DNA of 64,000 bases. Source: Nonomuraea guangzhouensis. Lineage in GTDB: Bacteria > Actinomycetota > Actinomycetes > Streptosporangiales > Streptosporangiaceae. The notes under the pieces were generated by a model that was not told the DNA's origin, searched no databases, and saw only the letters and a list, made by a program, of their open reading frames with translations. The number at the start of each line of letters is the position of its first letter. The first letter of the stretch is position 1. A program made the position numbers and the translations under genes. Shown here one piece after another: positions 44,522 through 53,606 of the stretch. Where the stretch lies: positions 62,001 through 126,000 of the forward strand of contig NZ_JAHKRM010000031.1 in assembly GCF_019396345.1 (NCBI RefSeq). Reading direction: 5' to 3'.

Positions 44522-45036
44522 AAGTGCTTCCGGCTCCAGAACCGCCGCGTCCGCTCCCCCGGCAGTTGCGGCTCGTCCGGCGGCGTCGGCTGGCGGACGA
44601 TCACCACCGTCGTCTTGGCGTGCCGCGCGCAGTACATGCTCGTCGAAGGCAGGAACAACCGGCTCAACACCCCCCGCTTGCCCCGCCCGAGCACCAGCAG
44701 ATCGCCCTCACGCGCCAGATCGACGAGGTGATAGCCGGGATCGCCGACCCGTCCGACCACCGCCGTGGTGAGGTCGGCGGGCAGCCCACCGGCCACGTCG
44801 TCGAACACCCCCGCGATCACCTCGTTGCACCGCGCCTCCTCCCCTGCCCTGATGGCGTGCTGCACGGGCAGCGCCTCGGGGAAGGGGTGCATGGGCGCCC
44901 GGCTCACGTGCACGGCGATCAGCGCCATCCGGTGCAGCCGTGCCGCCCCGATGGCCCATGCCAGCGCCCAACGCGAAGCCGGAGACTCGTCCACTCCCAC
45001 GATCAGCCTCGCTCCGCCGGGCAGGTCCTGATCCAC
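44518..45036 (-). CDS. Universal stress protein, 172 aa
   Basis: AGGAGGG precedes GTG 45036. ARLIVGVDESPASRWALAWA at the N-terminus and GRGKRGVLSRLFLPSTSMYC at the C-terminus form the UspA nucleotide-binding loops (G-x2-G-x9-S-S/T). Soluble, ATP-binding type. It converges with MocR by 4 bases and diverges from the BTAD regulator. A C-terminal Arg-rich tail is extra. Confidence 0.9.
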   Translation of the reverse strand: MDQDLPGGARLIVGVDESPASRWALAWAIGAARLHRMALIAVHVSRAPMHPFPEALPVQHAIRAGEEARCNEVIAGVFDDVAGGLPADLTTAVVGRVGDPGYHLVDLAREGDLLVLGRGKRGVLSRLFLPSTSMYCARHAKTTVVIVRQPTPPDEPQLPGERTRRFWSRKHF

Positions 45037-45068
45037 CGCGACCCTCCTCGAAGAAGTACTCGACCATA

Positions 45069-45103
45069 GTGCGCCTCCCCACTGGTTACCGGGAGGTGGC
45101 ACT
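45069..45103. repeat. Imperfect inverted repeat between USP and BTAD regulator
   Basis: GTGC-g-CCTCCC and GGGAGG-tg-GCAC face each other around an 11-base loop in the divergent spacer. It may be a regulator site or hairpin. Confidence 0.4.
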
Positions 45104-45149
45104 TTGCGAACTCTGGAGTCGTTCGCGATCCCCGGCGTAGCATGCGTGG

Positions 45150-48100
45150 GTGGAACGTGGGTGGGTGCAACCCCGTCCCGCCCTCGACCGGCGGCTCGAC
45201 GGGGCGCTGACGCACAGGCTCACCACTTTGGTGGCCACCACGGGCTACGGCAAGTCGATCGCCCTGACGAGTTGGAGCGAGGATGTCGGGGCGGTGCTCC
45301 ACCGGCTCGGGCCCGCCGATCGCGACCTGACCACGCTGGCCGGCGCCCTGGTCGCGGCCCTGTCGGAGGCGGTTCCCGACCTGCCCGCCGAGCTCGTGGC
45401 CGCCGCCGAGTCCCCGCTCGGGCCCGACGCCGACGAGCTGTCCAGAGCGGCGGCGCTGGCGGGCGCGCTGGCCGAGGCGCTGGCCGGGCGGCTGCGACGG
45501 GGGCTCGCCCTGGTCTTCGACGGCATCGAGACGATCATCGGCGCGGCCGGCTCCGTACGCTATGTCGAGACGCTGATCCGGGCGGCCCCTCGCCATCTGC
45601 ACGTGGTCACGGCCTCGCGGGCGCCGCTGCCGTTCCCCACCGCCCGGCTGCGCCAGGACCACGAGGTGCTCGACCTCGACGCGACCGACCTCGCGCTCAC
45701 GATCGACGAGACCACGGCCTGGGCGCACGACCGGCTGGGCGAGCCGGGGGCCGCGATCGCCGCCACGCTGCACGACGCCTGCGGCGGCTGGCCCGCCGCC
45801 GTACGGGCCGCGCTCGACGCGCTGGCCCGCACCGATCCCGCCGCCTGGCCGGGCACCGCCGCGGGCCTGGCCGCCACCTCCGCCACGCTGGAGCGGCTCA
45901 CGCTGTCCGCGTTCGACGACTTGCCCGCGACGATGCGCGAGCTGCTGCGGGCGGCGACCGTACTGCCCGTGCTCACCGACGACCTCGCCACCGCGCTGGG
46001 CGCCCCGCCCGACACGCTGGCCTCGCTGACCAGCCGGGGCCTGTTCCTGGAGGCCGGCCACGACGGGCACGGACCGGCCGGCGTGCACGGACCGGCCCTG
46101 ACCCACGGCTATCGGTTAACCGCCACCAGCGCCCACGTACTGGCCGCGCACGCGCCGCTCGACCGGCACGAGGCGCACGACACGGCCGCCGTCGCCGCCC
46201 GCTGGTACGTCGAACACGACCAGCCCGAGCTGGCCCTGCGCGCCGCGGTGGCCACCCGGCACACCACGCTCGTCACCTCGCTGCTCGGCACGCACGGCCC
46301 GCACCTGGCCGAGCGCGGCGACGACGTGGTGGCGGCGCTCGGCTTGCTGCCGGAGCCGACCAGGCAGGCGCCCGCGATGCTCCGCCTGGCGGGCATCGCG
46401 GAGCAGAACCGCGGCGCCTGGAACCGGGCCCGGGACCTGCTCGCCCGCGCGGCGGCGACCTCGGTGTTCGACGCGTTCCTGGCCAGGCGGCTCGGCCTCA
46501 TCGACCACCTGCGCGGCGACCTCGACTCGGCCATCGCCATCTACACCAAGGGCTTCGAGTACGGCCTGCCGCCCGCCGACGCGGCGATGTGCGCGGCCTC
46601 CACCGCGTCGGTGCTCTGGCTGAAGGGGGATCGGGCGGGCTGCGCCGAGCTGGCGGACCGGGCGCTGGAACTGGCCAGCGCGCTGGGCGATCCGGGTGCC
46701 ATGGCCGCGGCCTGCACCGTGCAGGCCATGCTCGCCTCGCTCGACGGCGACCGGCGGGCCAACGACGCCTATTACCTGCGGGCACTGGAGTACGCCGAGC
46801 GGGCCGGGGACGTCGTCCAGCTCATCCGTATCCGGGCCAACCGCGCCTCCTGCCACCTCGACGAGGGCGCCTACGCCAGAGCGCTGGCGGAGGTCGAGAT
46901 CGCGGCCAGGCTGTCGGATCTGGTGTCGTTCGCCCCGTACGCCGCGCTGAACATCGCCAACCGGGCCAAGGCGCTCATCGGCCTCGGCCGGCTGGAGGAG
47001 GCGGCGATCGACGCCGCGGACGCGGCGGCCAGGTGGGAGGCGATGGGGTCGCGGTTCGTCGGCTACGGGCTGATCCGGCTGGCCGACGTACAGGTGCTGC
47101 GTGGCGACCGCAGGTCGGCGATGGCCATCTACCGGCGGATCATCGCGGACGCCGGCGCGTCCGGCGAGGTCCAGGAGCTGTCCAACGCGCTGAACAAGCT
47201 GGCCGTGCTGCTCGCGGACGACGATCCCGACGAGGCGGGCCGCGTGGCCGCGCGGGCGCTGAAGCACGCGGAGGGCATCGCCGGGGTGAACGCCAGGCTG
47301 GTCGCGGCCCGCGTCGCGCTGGCCGCCAGACGGTATGACGAGGCCAGGGCGCTGCTGGCCGAGGCCGAGCCCGTCGCGGTGCGCCGCAGGGACCACGCGG
47401 CCCAGGCCGCGATGGTGGAGCTGCGCGCCGAGCTCGACGGCGACTCCCTGCTGGCCGACGAGGCCGTACGCCGGTGGTCGGCGCTCGGCGATCCGGTCGG
47501 CCGGGCCAGGGCCGAGCTGATCAGGGCCACGCTGGGCGACGCGGTGACCGGCAGGGAGGTCGCGCACCGGGTCAGGAGCCGCATGCACGCGATCGGCTGC
47601 CGGGCGCTCGATGCCAGGATCGACGCGCTGGTCGGCCGGTTCACGCCAGCGGCGGAGGCTCGGGTGCTGGTCGAGACCATGGGAACGTTCCGAGTGCTGC
47701 GGGGCGCGGTGCCCGTCGCGCGTACCGCCTGGCAGTCGCGCAAGGCCCGCGACCTGCTGAAGATCCTGGTCAGCCGCCGGGGCGCGGCGATCAGCAGGGA
47801 GCGGCTGGTGGAGATCCTCTGGCCGGAGCAGGAGGGCGACACGGTCGGGCTGAAGCGGCTGAACGTGATGGTGTCCACGCTGCGGGCCGTGCTCGACCCG
47901 GAGCATGTACGTCCTGCGGACGAGTTCGTCGTCTCCGACGAAGGCGCGCTCCGGCTCGACCTGGCCAACGTGGACGTCGACGTGGAGGCTTTCCTCGGCC
48001 TGGTGGGCTCGGCCGTACAGCTGGATCAGGCGGGGAGGCCGGTGGAGGCGCTGGCGCGGTGGGCGGAGGCCGAGGCGTCCTACGGGGGCGACTTCTGCGA

Positions 48101-48392
48101 GGAGGATCCGTATGCCGACTGGGCCGTGGGGCTGCGTGAGGAGGCCAGGCTGGCGTACGTGCAGGCGGCCGCCAGGCTCGCGACGGCGCGGGCGGCCGAG
48201 GGGCGGCACGACGAGGCGGCCCGCTACTGGCTGCGGCTGCTCGAACGCGACCGCTACGACGAGCGCGCCCACCTCGGGCTGGTGCGGGTGCTCGACTCGG
48301 CGGGGCGGCGCGGCGACGCGCGCCGGCGCTACGCCCTGTACGCCGAACGGATGCGTGAGCTGGAAGTGGAGCCCGCGCCCTACCCCACCTGA
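45150..48392 (+). CDS. Large ATPase-TPR-BTAD transcription activator, 1080 aa
   Basis: GTG 45150 follows a TAGCAT -10-like hexamer and may be leaderless. N-terminus: MalT-like ATPase with Walker A VATTGYGKSIALTSW and FDGIETIIG in place of Walker B. Residues about 330-800 are TPR-like helices. The C-terminus holds an OmpR/PhoB-type winged helix (LVETMGTFRVLRG, RKARDLLKILVSRRGAAISR) followed by a BTAD helical domain (EASYGGDFCEEDPYADWAVG, ARRRYALYAERMRELEVEPA). The order, DNA-binding before BTAD at the C-terminus, is that of SARP-like giant regulators. Pathway unknown. Confidence 0.93.
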   Translation: MERGWVQPRPALDRRLDGALTHRLTTLVATTGYGKSIALTSWSEDVGAVLHRLGPADRDLTTLAGALVAALSEAVPDLPAELVAAAESPLGPDADELSRAAALAGALAEALAGRLRRGLALVFDGIETIIGAAGSVRYVETLIRAAPRHLHVVTASRAPLPFPTARLRQDHEVLDLDATDLALTIDETTAWAHDRLGEPGAAIAATLHDACGGWPAAVRAALDALARTDPAAWPGTAAGLAATSATLERLTLSAFDDLPATMRELLRAATVLPVLTDDLATALGAPPDTLASLTSRGLFLEAGHDGHGPAGVHGPALTHGYRLTATSAHVLAAHAPLDRHEAHDTAAVAARWYVEHDQPELALRAAVATRHTTLVTSLLGTHGPHLAERGDDVVAALGLLPEPTRQAPAMLRLAGIAEQNRGAWNRARDLLARAAATSVFDAFLARRLGLIDHLRGDLDSAIAIYTKGFEYGLPPADAAMCAASTASVLWLKGDRAGCAELADRALELASALGDPGAMAAACTVQAMLASLDGDRRANDAYYLRALEYAERAGDVVQLIRIRANRASCHLDEGAYARALAEVEIAARLSDLVSFAPYAALNIANRAKALIGLGRLEEAAIDAADAAARWEAMGSRFVGYGLIRLADVQVLRGDRRSAMAIYRRIIADAGASGEVQELSNALNKLAVLLADDDPDEAGRVAARALKHAEGIAGVNARLVAARVALAARRYDEARALLAEAEPVAVRRRDHAAQAAMVELRAELDGDSLLADEAVRRWSALGDPVGRARAELIRATLGDAVTGREVAHRVRSRMHAIGCRALDARIDALVGRFTPAAEARVLVETMGTFRVLRGAVPVARTAWQSRKARDLLKILVSRRGAAISRERLVEILWPEQEGDTVGLKRLNVMVSTLRAVLDPEHVRPADEFVVSDEGALRLDLANVDVDVEAFLGLVGSAVQLDQAGRPVEALARWAEAEASYGGDFCEEDPYADWAVGLREEARLAYVQAAARLATARAAEGRHDEAARYWLRLLERDRYDERAHLGLVRVLDSAGRRGDARRRYALYAERMRELEVEPAPYPT

Positions 48393-48427
48393 ACCTGACC
48401 TGAACCGTTCGGCGAGATGGTGCCGAA

Positions 48428-48589
48428 ATGAGGACGGTCATCGTACGGCTGGTCGAGCCGGAGCAGTCCGGCGGCCAGCTTCGCGGGCTGCTCGAAGAGG
48501 TCGGGGGCGATCCGGTGCCGTTCAGCGGGAGCGAGGCGGTGGTCGACCTGCTACTCTCCGCCGCCGGGCTGAAGCCGGATCAGCCCTGA
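48428..48589 (+). CDS. 53-aa protein between the two large regulators
   Basis: ATG 48428 gives MRTVIVRLVEPEQSGGQLRG, then EVGGDPVPFSGSEAVVDLLL. A short strand, helix and strand are predicted. The frame starts 35 bp after the BTAD gene stop and ends 48 bp before the LAL start, in the same direction. No family recognised; probably co-transcribed. Confidence 0.6.
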   Translation: MRTVIVRLVEPEQSGGQLRGLLEEVGGDPVPFSGSEAVVDLLLSAAGLKPDQP

Positions 48590-48637
48590 ACCTCCCGCGA
48601 ACCTTCCTCACCACCATCAAGGGTGAGAGGAGGCACG

Positions 48638-51229
48638 ATGAGCGAGCAGCTGGGGAGCGCATGGCCGTTCGTCGGGCGAGGGGGCCAGCTGGCGACCGTA
48701 CGGGAGACGCTGCGGTCGAGGGCTGGCGTGATGATCGCCGGGGACGCGGGGGTGGGCAAGAGCAGGCTGGCGGCACAGGCGCTGTCCGGTCTGAAGGGGT
48801 ACGGGGTGGTCCGTGCACTGGGCACGGAGACGGCGGCGGTGATCCCGTTCGGCGCGTTCGCGCACGCGCTGACCGGGCCGCCCGGCAGCGGCGAGAACCT
48901 GCTGCGGTGGGCCGCGCGGCACCTGCGGGTCAGCGCGGGGCGGGGCGAGCTGCTGGTGAGCGTGGACGACGCGCACCGGCTCGACCCGGCCTCGGCGGCG
49001 TTGGTGCACCACCTGGCGGAGAGCGGCGCCGCCAGGCTGCTGGTCACGGTGCGCAGCGGTGAGCCGCTGCCCGCGCCGGTCGCCGCGCTGTGGAAGGACG
49101 AGCTGCTCTGCCGGATCGAGCTGCCGCCCCTGACCGTGGCCGAGGTCGGGGAGGCGCTGGCCGGGGCGCTCGGCGGGGAGGTGGCCGGACCGACCGTCAG
49201 GCACCTGGCCAGAGTCAGCGAGGGGAACGTGCTCTACCTGCGCGAACTCGTACACGCCGGCCGTGCCGCCGGCTGCCTGACCGAGACCGACGGTCAGTGG
49301 CGCTGGCAGGGCGAGCTGTCGATGACCACCCGGCTGCGCGAGCTGGTCGACGCCAGGATCGGGCACCTCGACCAGGACGAGCGCGAGGTGCTGGAACTGG
49401 TGGCGTTCGGCGAGCCGCTCGGCACCGAGCTGCTGGTCTCGCTCACCTCGCCGAGCGCGACCGAGCGGGTGGAGGACCGCGGGCTGATCGTGGCCGTGCG
49501 CGACGGGCAGCGGGAGCACCTGCGGCTCGGCCACCCGCTCTACGGCGAGGTGGTACGCGGCGGCTGCGGCACGCTGCGGACGCGACGGCGGCTGCGGATG
49601 CTGGCCGAGGCGCTGGAGGCGAGCGGGCTGCGGCGGCGCGAGGACGTGCTGCGCGCGGCCGTGTGGCGGCTGGACAGCGGCTCGACGGCCGAGCCGGACA
49701 TGCTGCTCGTCGCCGCGGGCCTGGCCTGGGCCAGGCAGGATCCCCGCCTGGCCGCCCGGCTGGCCAGGGCCGCGATGGAGGCGGGGGCGAGCGTGGCCGC
49801 GGTCGCGCTGCTCGGCCAGGCGCTCATGGTGCTGGGTGACGCCGACGCCGCGCTGACGGCGCTGCGGCAGACGGCGCGGGCGGTCGTCACCGAGAGCGAA
49901 CGCGCGCAATACGCCATCAGCCTGGGCCTCAACCACGCTTGGGCGGGCGCGCTCGCCGAGGCGTGTCGGGTGCTCGGCGAGGCGGCGCGTACCCTCACCG
50001 ACCCGGCCTGGCGGCAGGAGGCGTACATCTACCTCGGTGTGGCCGAGTTCTGGGCGGGCCGGACCACCAGAGCCGTCGAGTCGCTGGACCGGGCCCGCGC
50101 GTGCACGCCGATCACGGTACGCGGCGCGGCGCACGTGGCCGCGCTCGACGCCTGGTCCAGCGCCTACTCGGGGCGGACCGAGCACACCATCGCGGTCGTC
50201 GAGCAGGCCCTGGCCGGGGCGGACGGCTGGGGGGACGAGACGCCGCACGCGCTGCCGACCATGCTCGACGCGCGCTGCGCCGCCGAGACGTTCGCCGGGC
50301 GGCTGGACGCGGCGGAACGCACCGCCGACTACGGCATGGAGCTGGCGGTGGCCGAGCTGTCCGTCTCCGGGTTCGGGGCCTTTCGGGCGCTGGTCAGCAG
50401 GCTGCGGGGCGATGCCGAGGGCGCCGTACGCTGGAGCCGCGACGACGCCGCCGGGCTGCACGACCGCTCACCATACCGGGGGCGGTGCCTGGCCGAGCAG
50501 GCGCACGCTCTGGCGCTGCTGGGCAGGACGGCGGAGGCGCGCGAGCTGCTGCCCGAGGCCGAGGAGCTCGCCTCCCGATGGGCGTTCACCCGGCATCCGA
50601 CGCTGCAGGCCGCGGTGTGGGTGGCGGCGGGCTGCGGTGACCTGGACGGGGCGGTACGCCTGTGCCTGTCGGCGGCCGATGTCGCGGAGAAGCACGAGCA
50701 GTTCGGGCACCTGATGTTCGCGCTGCACGATCTGGTGCGGCTGGGTGTTCCCGAGCCGGCCGCCGACCGGCTGTCGGCGCTGGCCGAACGGGTGGACGGG
50801 CCCCTCGTCGGGGTGCTGGCCAGGCACGCGCGGGCCACCCGCGACCCTGAGGGGCTGCGGGCGGTGGCGGCGGAGTTCGAGCGGCTCGGGATGATCCTGT
50901 ACGCCGCCGAGGCCACCGCCCAGGAGTCCGCCGCCTACCGTGCTCTGGGCCGGGGCGCCCTGGCCAAGGGGGCGCAGACCCGGGCGTGGGCGCTGGCCAG
51001 GCGCTGCCCGGGGGTGTCGACGCCCGCGCTGGTCGAGCTGGCCACGCCCGAGCTGACGCCGCGGCAGCGGGAGATCGTCCAGCTCGCGGCGGCCGGCCTG
51101 ACCAACCGGCAGATCGCCGACCGGCTCACGGTCTCCACCCGGACGGCCGCGAACCACCTGCAGGCCGTGTACGAGAAGCTCGGCGTCAACGACCGGGCGG
51201 AGGTGGGGCGGTTGCTGACGTCCCCCTAG
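48638..51229 (+). CDS. LuxR-family regulator of LAL type, 863 aa
   Basis: GAGAGGAGG precedes ATG 48638; an earlier in-frame start at 48623 is less good. Walker A is GDAGVGKSRLAAQ, Walker B region LLVSVDDAHRLDPASAALVH, and about 600 residues of TPR-like helices follow. The final 65 residues are a LuxR HTH (LTPRQREIVQLAAAGLTNRQ, IADRLTVSTRTAANHLQAVY). LAL regulators activate secondary-metabolism or catabolic genes in actinobacteria. It forms a pair with the BTAD regulator upstream. Confidence 0.95.
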   Translation: MSEQLGSAWPFVGRGGQLATVRETLRSRAGVMIAGDAGVGKSRLAAQALSGLKGYGVVRALGTETAAVIPFGAFAHALTGPPGSGENLLRWAARHLRVSAGRGELLVSVDDAHRLDPASAALVHHLAESGAARLLVTVRSGEPLPAPVAALWKDELLCRIELPPLTVAEVGEALAGALGGEVAGPTVRHLARVSEGNVLYLRELVHAGRAAGCLTETDGQWRWQGELSMTTRLRELVDARIGHLDQDEREVLELVAFGEPLGTELLVSLTSPSATERVEDRGLIVAVRDGQREHLRLGHPLYGEVVRGGCGTLRTRRRLRMLAEALEASGLRRREDVLRAAVWRLDSGSTAEPDMLLVAAGLAWARQDPRLAARLARAAMEAGASVAAVALLGQALMVLGDADAALTALRQTARAVVTESERAQYAISLGLNHAWAGALAEACRVLGEAARTLTDPAWRQEAYIYLGVAEFWAGRTTRAVESLDRARACTPITVRGAAHVAALDAWSSAYSGRTEHTIAVVEQALAGADGWGDETPHALPTMLDARCAAETFAGRLDAAERTADYGMELAVAELSVSGFGAFRALVSRLRGDAEGAVRWSRDDAAGLHDRSPYRGRCLAEQAHALALLGRTAEARELLPEAEELASRWAFTRHPTLQAAVWVAAGCGDLDGAVRLCLSAADVAEKHEQFGHLMFALHDLVRLGVPEPAADRLSALAERVDGPLVGVLARHARATRDPEGLRAVAAEFERLGMILYAAEATAQESAAYRALGRGALAKGAQTRAWALARRCPGVSTPALVELATPELTPRQREIVQLAAAGLTNRQIADRLTVSTRTAANHLQAVYEKLGVNDRAEVGRLLTSP

Positions 51230-51254
51230 ACCTCTAGACCCCTAGACCTCTAGA
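51223..51254. repeat. Tandem 16-bp repeat with two TCTAGA sites
   Basis: CCCCTAGACCTCTAGA is present twice head to tail, ending both converging genes: it contains the stop of the LAL gene and the stop of the next one. CTAG is rare in such genomes, so four copies in 32 bp are remarkable. Confidence 0.85.
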
Positions 51255-51972
51255 CCAGTGCCAGCAGGCCGTCGTGGAAGAGCGCGCGCTCGTGCTCGGT
51301 GAGCGCGCCGTACGGGGCGGCGGCCCGCTGGTTGGTCTCCCGCTCGATCCGGTCGCGCAGGGGCCCCGGCCCGAGCGCGACGATCTCGGCGGCGGTGAGA
51401 CCGGCGGCCCGCCAGGCGGCGGCGTGCGCGTCGGCGCGGTGGTAGCGCAGCGCGGCGAGCCGGTTGAACAGCAGCACACCCGCGGGCGTCCCCACCGGCT
51501 CGTACGGCGGCGCCATCGCGGCGAAAGCACCACCGGGCTCGCCACCGGAATCGGTACTTGAAGCACCGGCCGCGTCCAGCACCCGTCCGGCCAGGTCGGC
51601 GAGCGTCTGGAGGTCACGGCCCGCCCAGATCCGCTCGGTGGTGGCGGCGTGCACGGCATAGAGCCCGTCGATGAACGCCAGCGCCTTGGCCGTCGGCCGC
51701 AGCGCACCATCGCCGTCCTCCTCCAGCGTGCCCCGCTCCAGGTGGTCCCGGATCTCGGCGTCGAGCTCGGCCGCGTCGCCGTACCGGTAGATGGTGGCGA
51801 GCGCGCGCCGGGTCAGCGGGCGAACAGGGAGCGTGAAGCGCAGATCGATCAGGAAGCCGGGCAGCAGCCCGGCCACCTCCTTGCGGGCCGAGGCGTGCAC
51901 GTTCACGTGGACCGCGGCGATCACGGGACCGATGGTCTCCGCATACTCCGACAGGTCATGAAATTTCGGCAT
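51250..51972 (-). CDS. SCO6745-like uncharacterised protein, 240 aa
   Basis: Start MPKFHDLSEYAETIGPVIAA at 51972. The protein is helical with ERIWAGRDLQTLADLAGRVL, LFNRLAALRYHRADAHAAAW and a final ALTEHERALFHDGLLALV. Helical proteins of this make (SCO6745 and relatives) contain 'LRYHRADAHAAAW' followed by 'AGLTAAEIVAL'. No function is established. It converges with the LAL gene within the 16-bp repeat. Confidence 0.6.
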   Translation of the reverse strand: MPKFHDLSEYAETIGPVIAAVHVNVHASARKEVAGLLPGFLIDLRFTLPVRPLTRRALATIYRYGDAAELDAEIRDHLERGTLEEDGDGALRPTAKALAFIDGLYAVHAATTERIWAGRDLQTLADLAGRVLDAAGASSTDSGGEPGGAFAAMAPPYEPVGTPAGVLLFNRLAALRYHRADAHAAAWRAAGLTAAEIVALGPGPLRDRIERETNQRAAAPYGALTEHERALFHDGLLALV

Positions 51973-52015
51973 TGAGCGTCATTATGCCGGTGAAAAAGCG
52001 GCAGTGTTGATCAAC

Positions 52016-52390
52016 TCATTCGGGCGACATGACCTCGTAGAGGTTGCCGACCGCGTCGGTGAAGAACAGCCCGCGCGGGCAGAGCGGGTGGTCGATCCGC
52101 CCGTTGCCGGGGGTCGCGGGGTGGTTCCCGTACGGCACGCCGCGCTCCTGGATGCGGGCCAGGATCGCGTCGAACGTGGCGGGATCGACGTCGAACGCCA
52201 AGTGATGCCCCACGGGATTCTCGACGACCATGTAGTCCAACGTGAGGCTCTCGCCGACCCGCACAGGGGCGAAGTGCCCGCGGGCCCCCGAAGGCGGCAG
52301 GCGCTCCAGCCCCATGATCTCGGCGAAGAAGTCCGCCTCCCTGTTGTTGTCGGCCGCCGGAACGATCGTGTGGTTGAGGGAAACAGTCAT
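52016..52390 (-). CDS. VOC/glyoxalase-fold protein, 124 aa
   Basis: ATG 52390 overlaps the TetR stop. MTVSLNHTIVPAADNNREAD, FFAEIMGLERLPPSG, LAFDVDPATFDAILARIQER and GLFFTDAVGNLYEVMSPE give the beta-alpha-beta-beta-beta repeat and metal-site Glu of the vicinal oxygen chelate family. Likely a lyase, dioxygenase or resistance protein. It is co-transcribed with the TetR gene upstream. Confidence 0.9.
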   Translation of the reverse strand: MTVSLNHTIVPAADNNREADFFAEIMGLERLPPSGARGHFAPVRVGESLTLDYMVVENPVGHHLAFDVDPATFDAILARIQERGVPYGNHPATPGNGRIDHPLCPRGLFFTDAVGNLYEVMSPE

Positions 52391-52995
52391 GCCGGCTCCT
52401 CCTTGACGGCTCCGTGCAGGAACACCTCGACGAGCTCGCTCGTGGACAGGACGGCCGGCCGGGCGAACAGCAGGCCCAGGAAGACCTTGCCGACCGTCTC
52501 GGCGGGCAGCCGCAGCGACGCCTCATCCGGTTCGAGCAGGTCGGCGATCGCGTCGCCGATCAGCTGCATGGACGCCTCGCGGCTGCCCGGCTGCGGCTGC
52601 GGGCGGACGCCCGGCTCGCCGCGCCGGTGACCGGTGGAGTGCAGGACGCCGGCCACGGTGCCCATGCGCGCCAGGTGGGCGGAGAGCGCGTCGGCGGCCT
52701 CGGCGAGCCGCTCGGCCAGCGGCTGGTCGAGCGGGATGGAGGCGATCTCCGTGACGGCGTGGTCGGGCCGCATCGCCTCGATCATGCAGGCGTCGAGCAG
52801 TTCGTCCTTGTCGGCGAACACCCGGAAGATGGTGGCCTCTCCGATGCCCGCCGCTCTGGCGATCTGGCTGGTGGTGACCGCGGTGCCGTACTCGGCCACC
52901 AGGGGGAGGGCGGCGGCGACGATCATCGCGCGGCGCTCCTCGGGGCTCATTCCCGGCGCCCTGCGCCGGACTTGTTTCTCACTCATGCGGATCAC
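52387..52995 (-). CDS. TetR-family repressor, 202 aa
   Basis: GTG 52995, or ATG 52986 (MSEKQVRRRAPGMSPEERRA). The HTH is TTSQIARAAGIGEATIFRVF and the C-terminal helices form the ligand/dimer domain. Just upstream lie two dyads (53000-53044) that look like its own operators. It should repress itself, the VOC gene and, formerly, the divergent peroxidase gene. Confidence 0.93.
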   Translation of the reverse strand: MIRMSEKQVRRRAPGMSPEERRAMIVAAALPLVAEYGTAVTTSQIARAAGIGEATIFRVFADKDELLDACMIEAMRPDHAVTEIASIPLDQPLAERLAEAADALSAHLARMGTVAGVLHSTGHRRGEPGVRPQPQPGSREASMQLIGDAIADLLEPDEASLRLPAETVGKVFLGLLFARPAVLSTSELVEVFLHGAVKEEPA

Positions 52996-52999
52996 AGTA

Positions 53000-53044
53000 C
53001 GGAGTGAGCACTCACTCCGTCAATATCAGAGTGAGTATTCACTC
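53000..53044. promoter_or_regulatory. Two TetR-type operators
   Basis: CGGAGTGAG-CA-CTCACTCCG (53000-53019) is a perfect 9-bp dyad; GAGTGA-GTAT-TCACTC (53029-53044) is a second 6-bp dyad with the same half-site. They lie between the TetR gene and the broken peroxidase gene. Confidence 0.8.
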
Positions 53045-53046
53045 CG

Positions 53047-53606
53047 ATGCTTGATCGCGGGGCGGCCGATGACCGTGGCATGATGACGGCCGCCCGGCTG
53101 ACGATCACTTTCGGCTTCGACCCGGGGCTGTTCGCGGCGGCACCACCCTGGTGCTGCGCCGCATCCGCATGAAGCTGGAGACGTGGGACGCCGCCGACCG
53201 GGTGGCCAGGGAGTTCACCATCGGCCGCCGCCTCGACACGGGCGCCCCGCTGACCGGCCGGGCGGAACGCGACGAGCCGGACTACAGCCAGGTGAACCGG
53301 CTCGGCTTCCCGATCATCTCCGAGTACGCCCACATCAGGCGGGCCCACGTCACGGACCCGGGGCTGCGTATCCTGCGCCGTCCCTACAACTACGACGAGG
53401 GTCTCACCCCGGACGGCAAGTCGGACTCCGGGCTGCTGTTCGCCTCCTACCAGGCGGACATCGACCGCCAGTTCGTGCCCATCCAGCGGAACCTGGCCAA
53501 GGGCGACCTGCTGAACGAGTGGATCACGCCGATCGGCTCGGCCGTCTTCGCCATCCCGCCGGGCTGCACACCGGAGGGCTGGATCGGAGACACGCTGCTC
53601 AGCTGA
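53047..53606 (+). pseudogene. Dyp-type peroxidase remnant with internal deletion and frameshift
   Basis: An N-terminal fragment (RLTITFGFDPGLF), in frame from about 53077, ends abruptly at about 53130. In another frame the C-terminal part resumes as TTLVLRRIRMKLETWDAAD, with AREFTIGRRLDTGAPL, RRPYNYDEGLTPDGKSDSGL and FASYQADIDRQFVPIQRN, then ending IGDTLLS. The heme-ligand and catalytic GxxDG region between them is lost. The deleted part should span about 150-200 residues. It lies divergent to an intact TetR gene. Confidence 0.85.

Noticed and set aside
45104-47338. A 744-codon open frame on the + strand
   Set aside because: It is another frame of the BTAD regulator gene; Arg/Gly/Ala-rich composition and no domains, as expected for a shadow in very GC-rich DNA.
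46116-48272. A 718-codon open frame on the minus strand
   Set aside because: Antisense of the BTAD regulator with Arg/Gln/Gly/Pro-rich composition; the + strand gene has clear domains.
48617-50461. A 614-codon minus-strand frame
   Set aside because: Antisense of the LAL regulator, low complexity, no motif.
51223-51254. CRISPR array
   Set aside because: Only two contiguous copies with no spacer between them; no cas genes.
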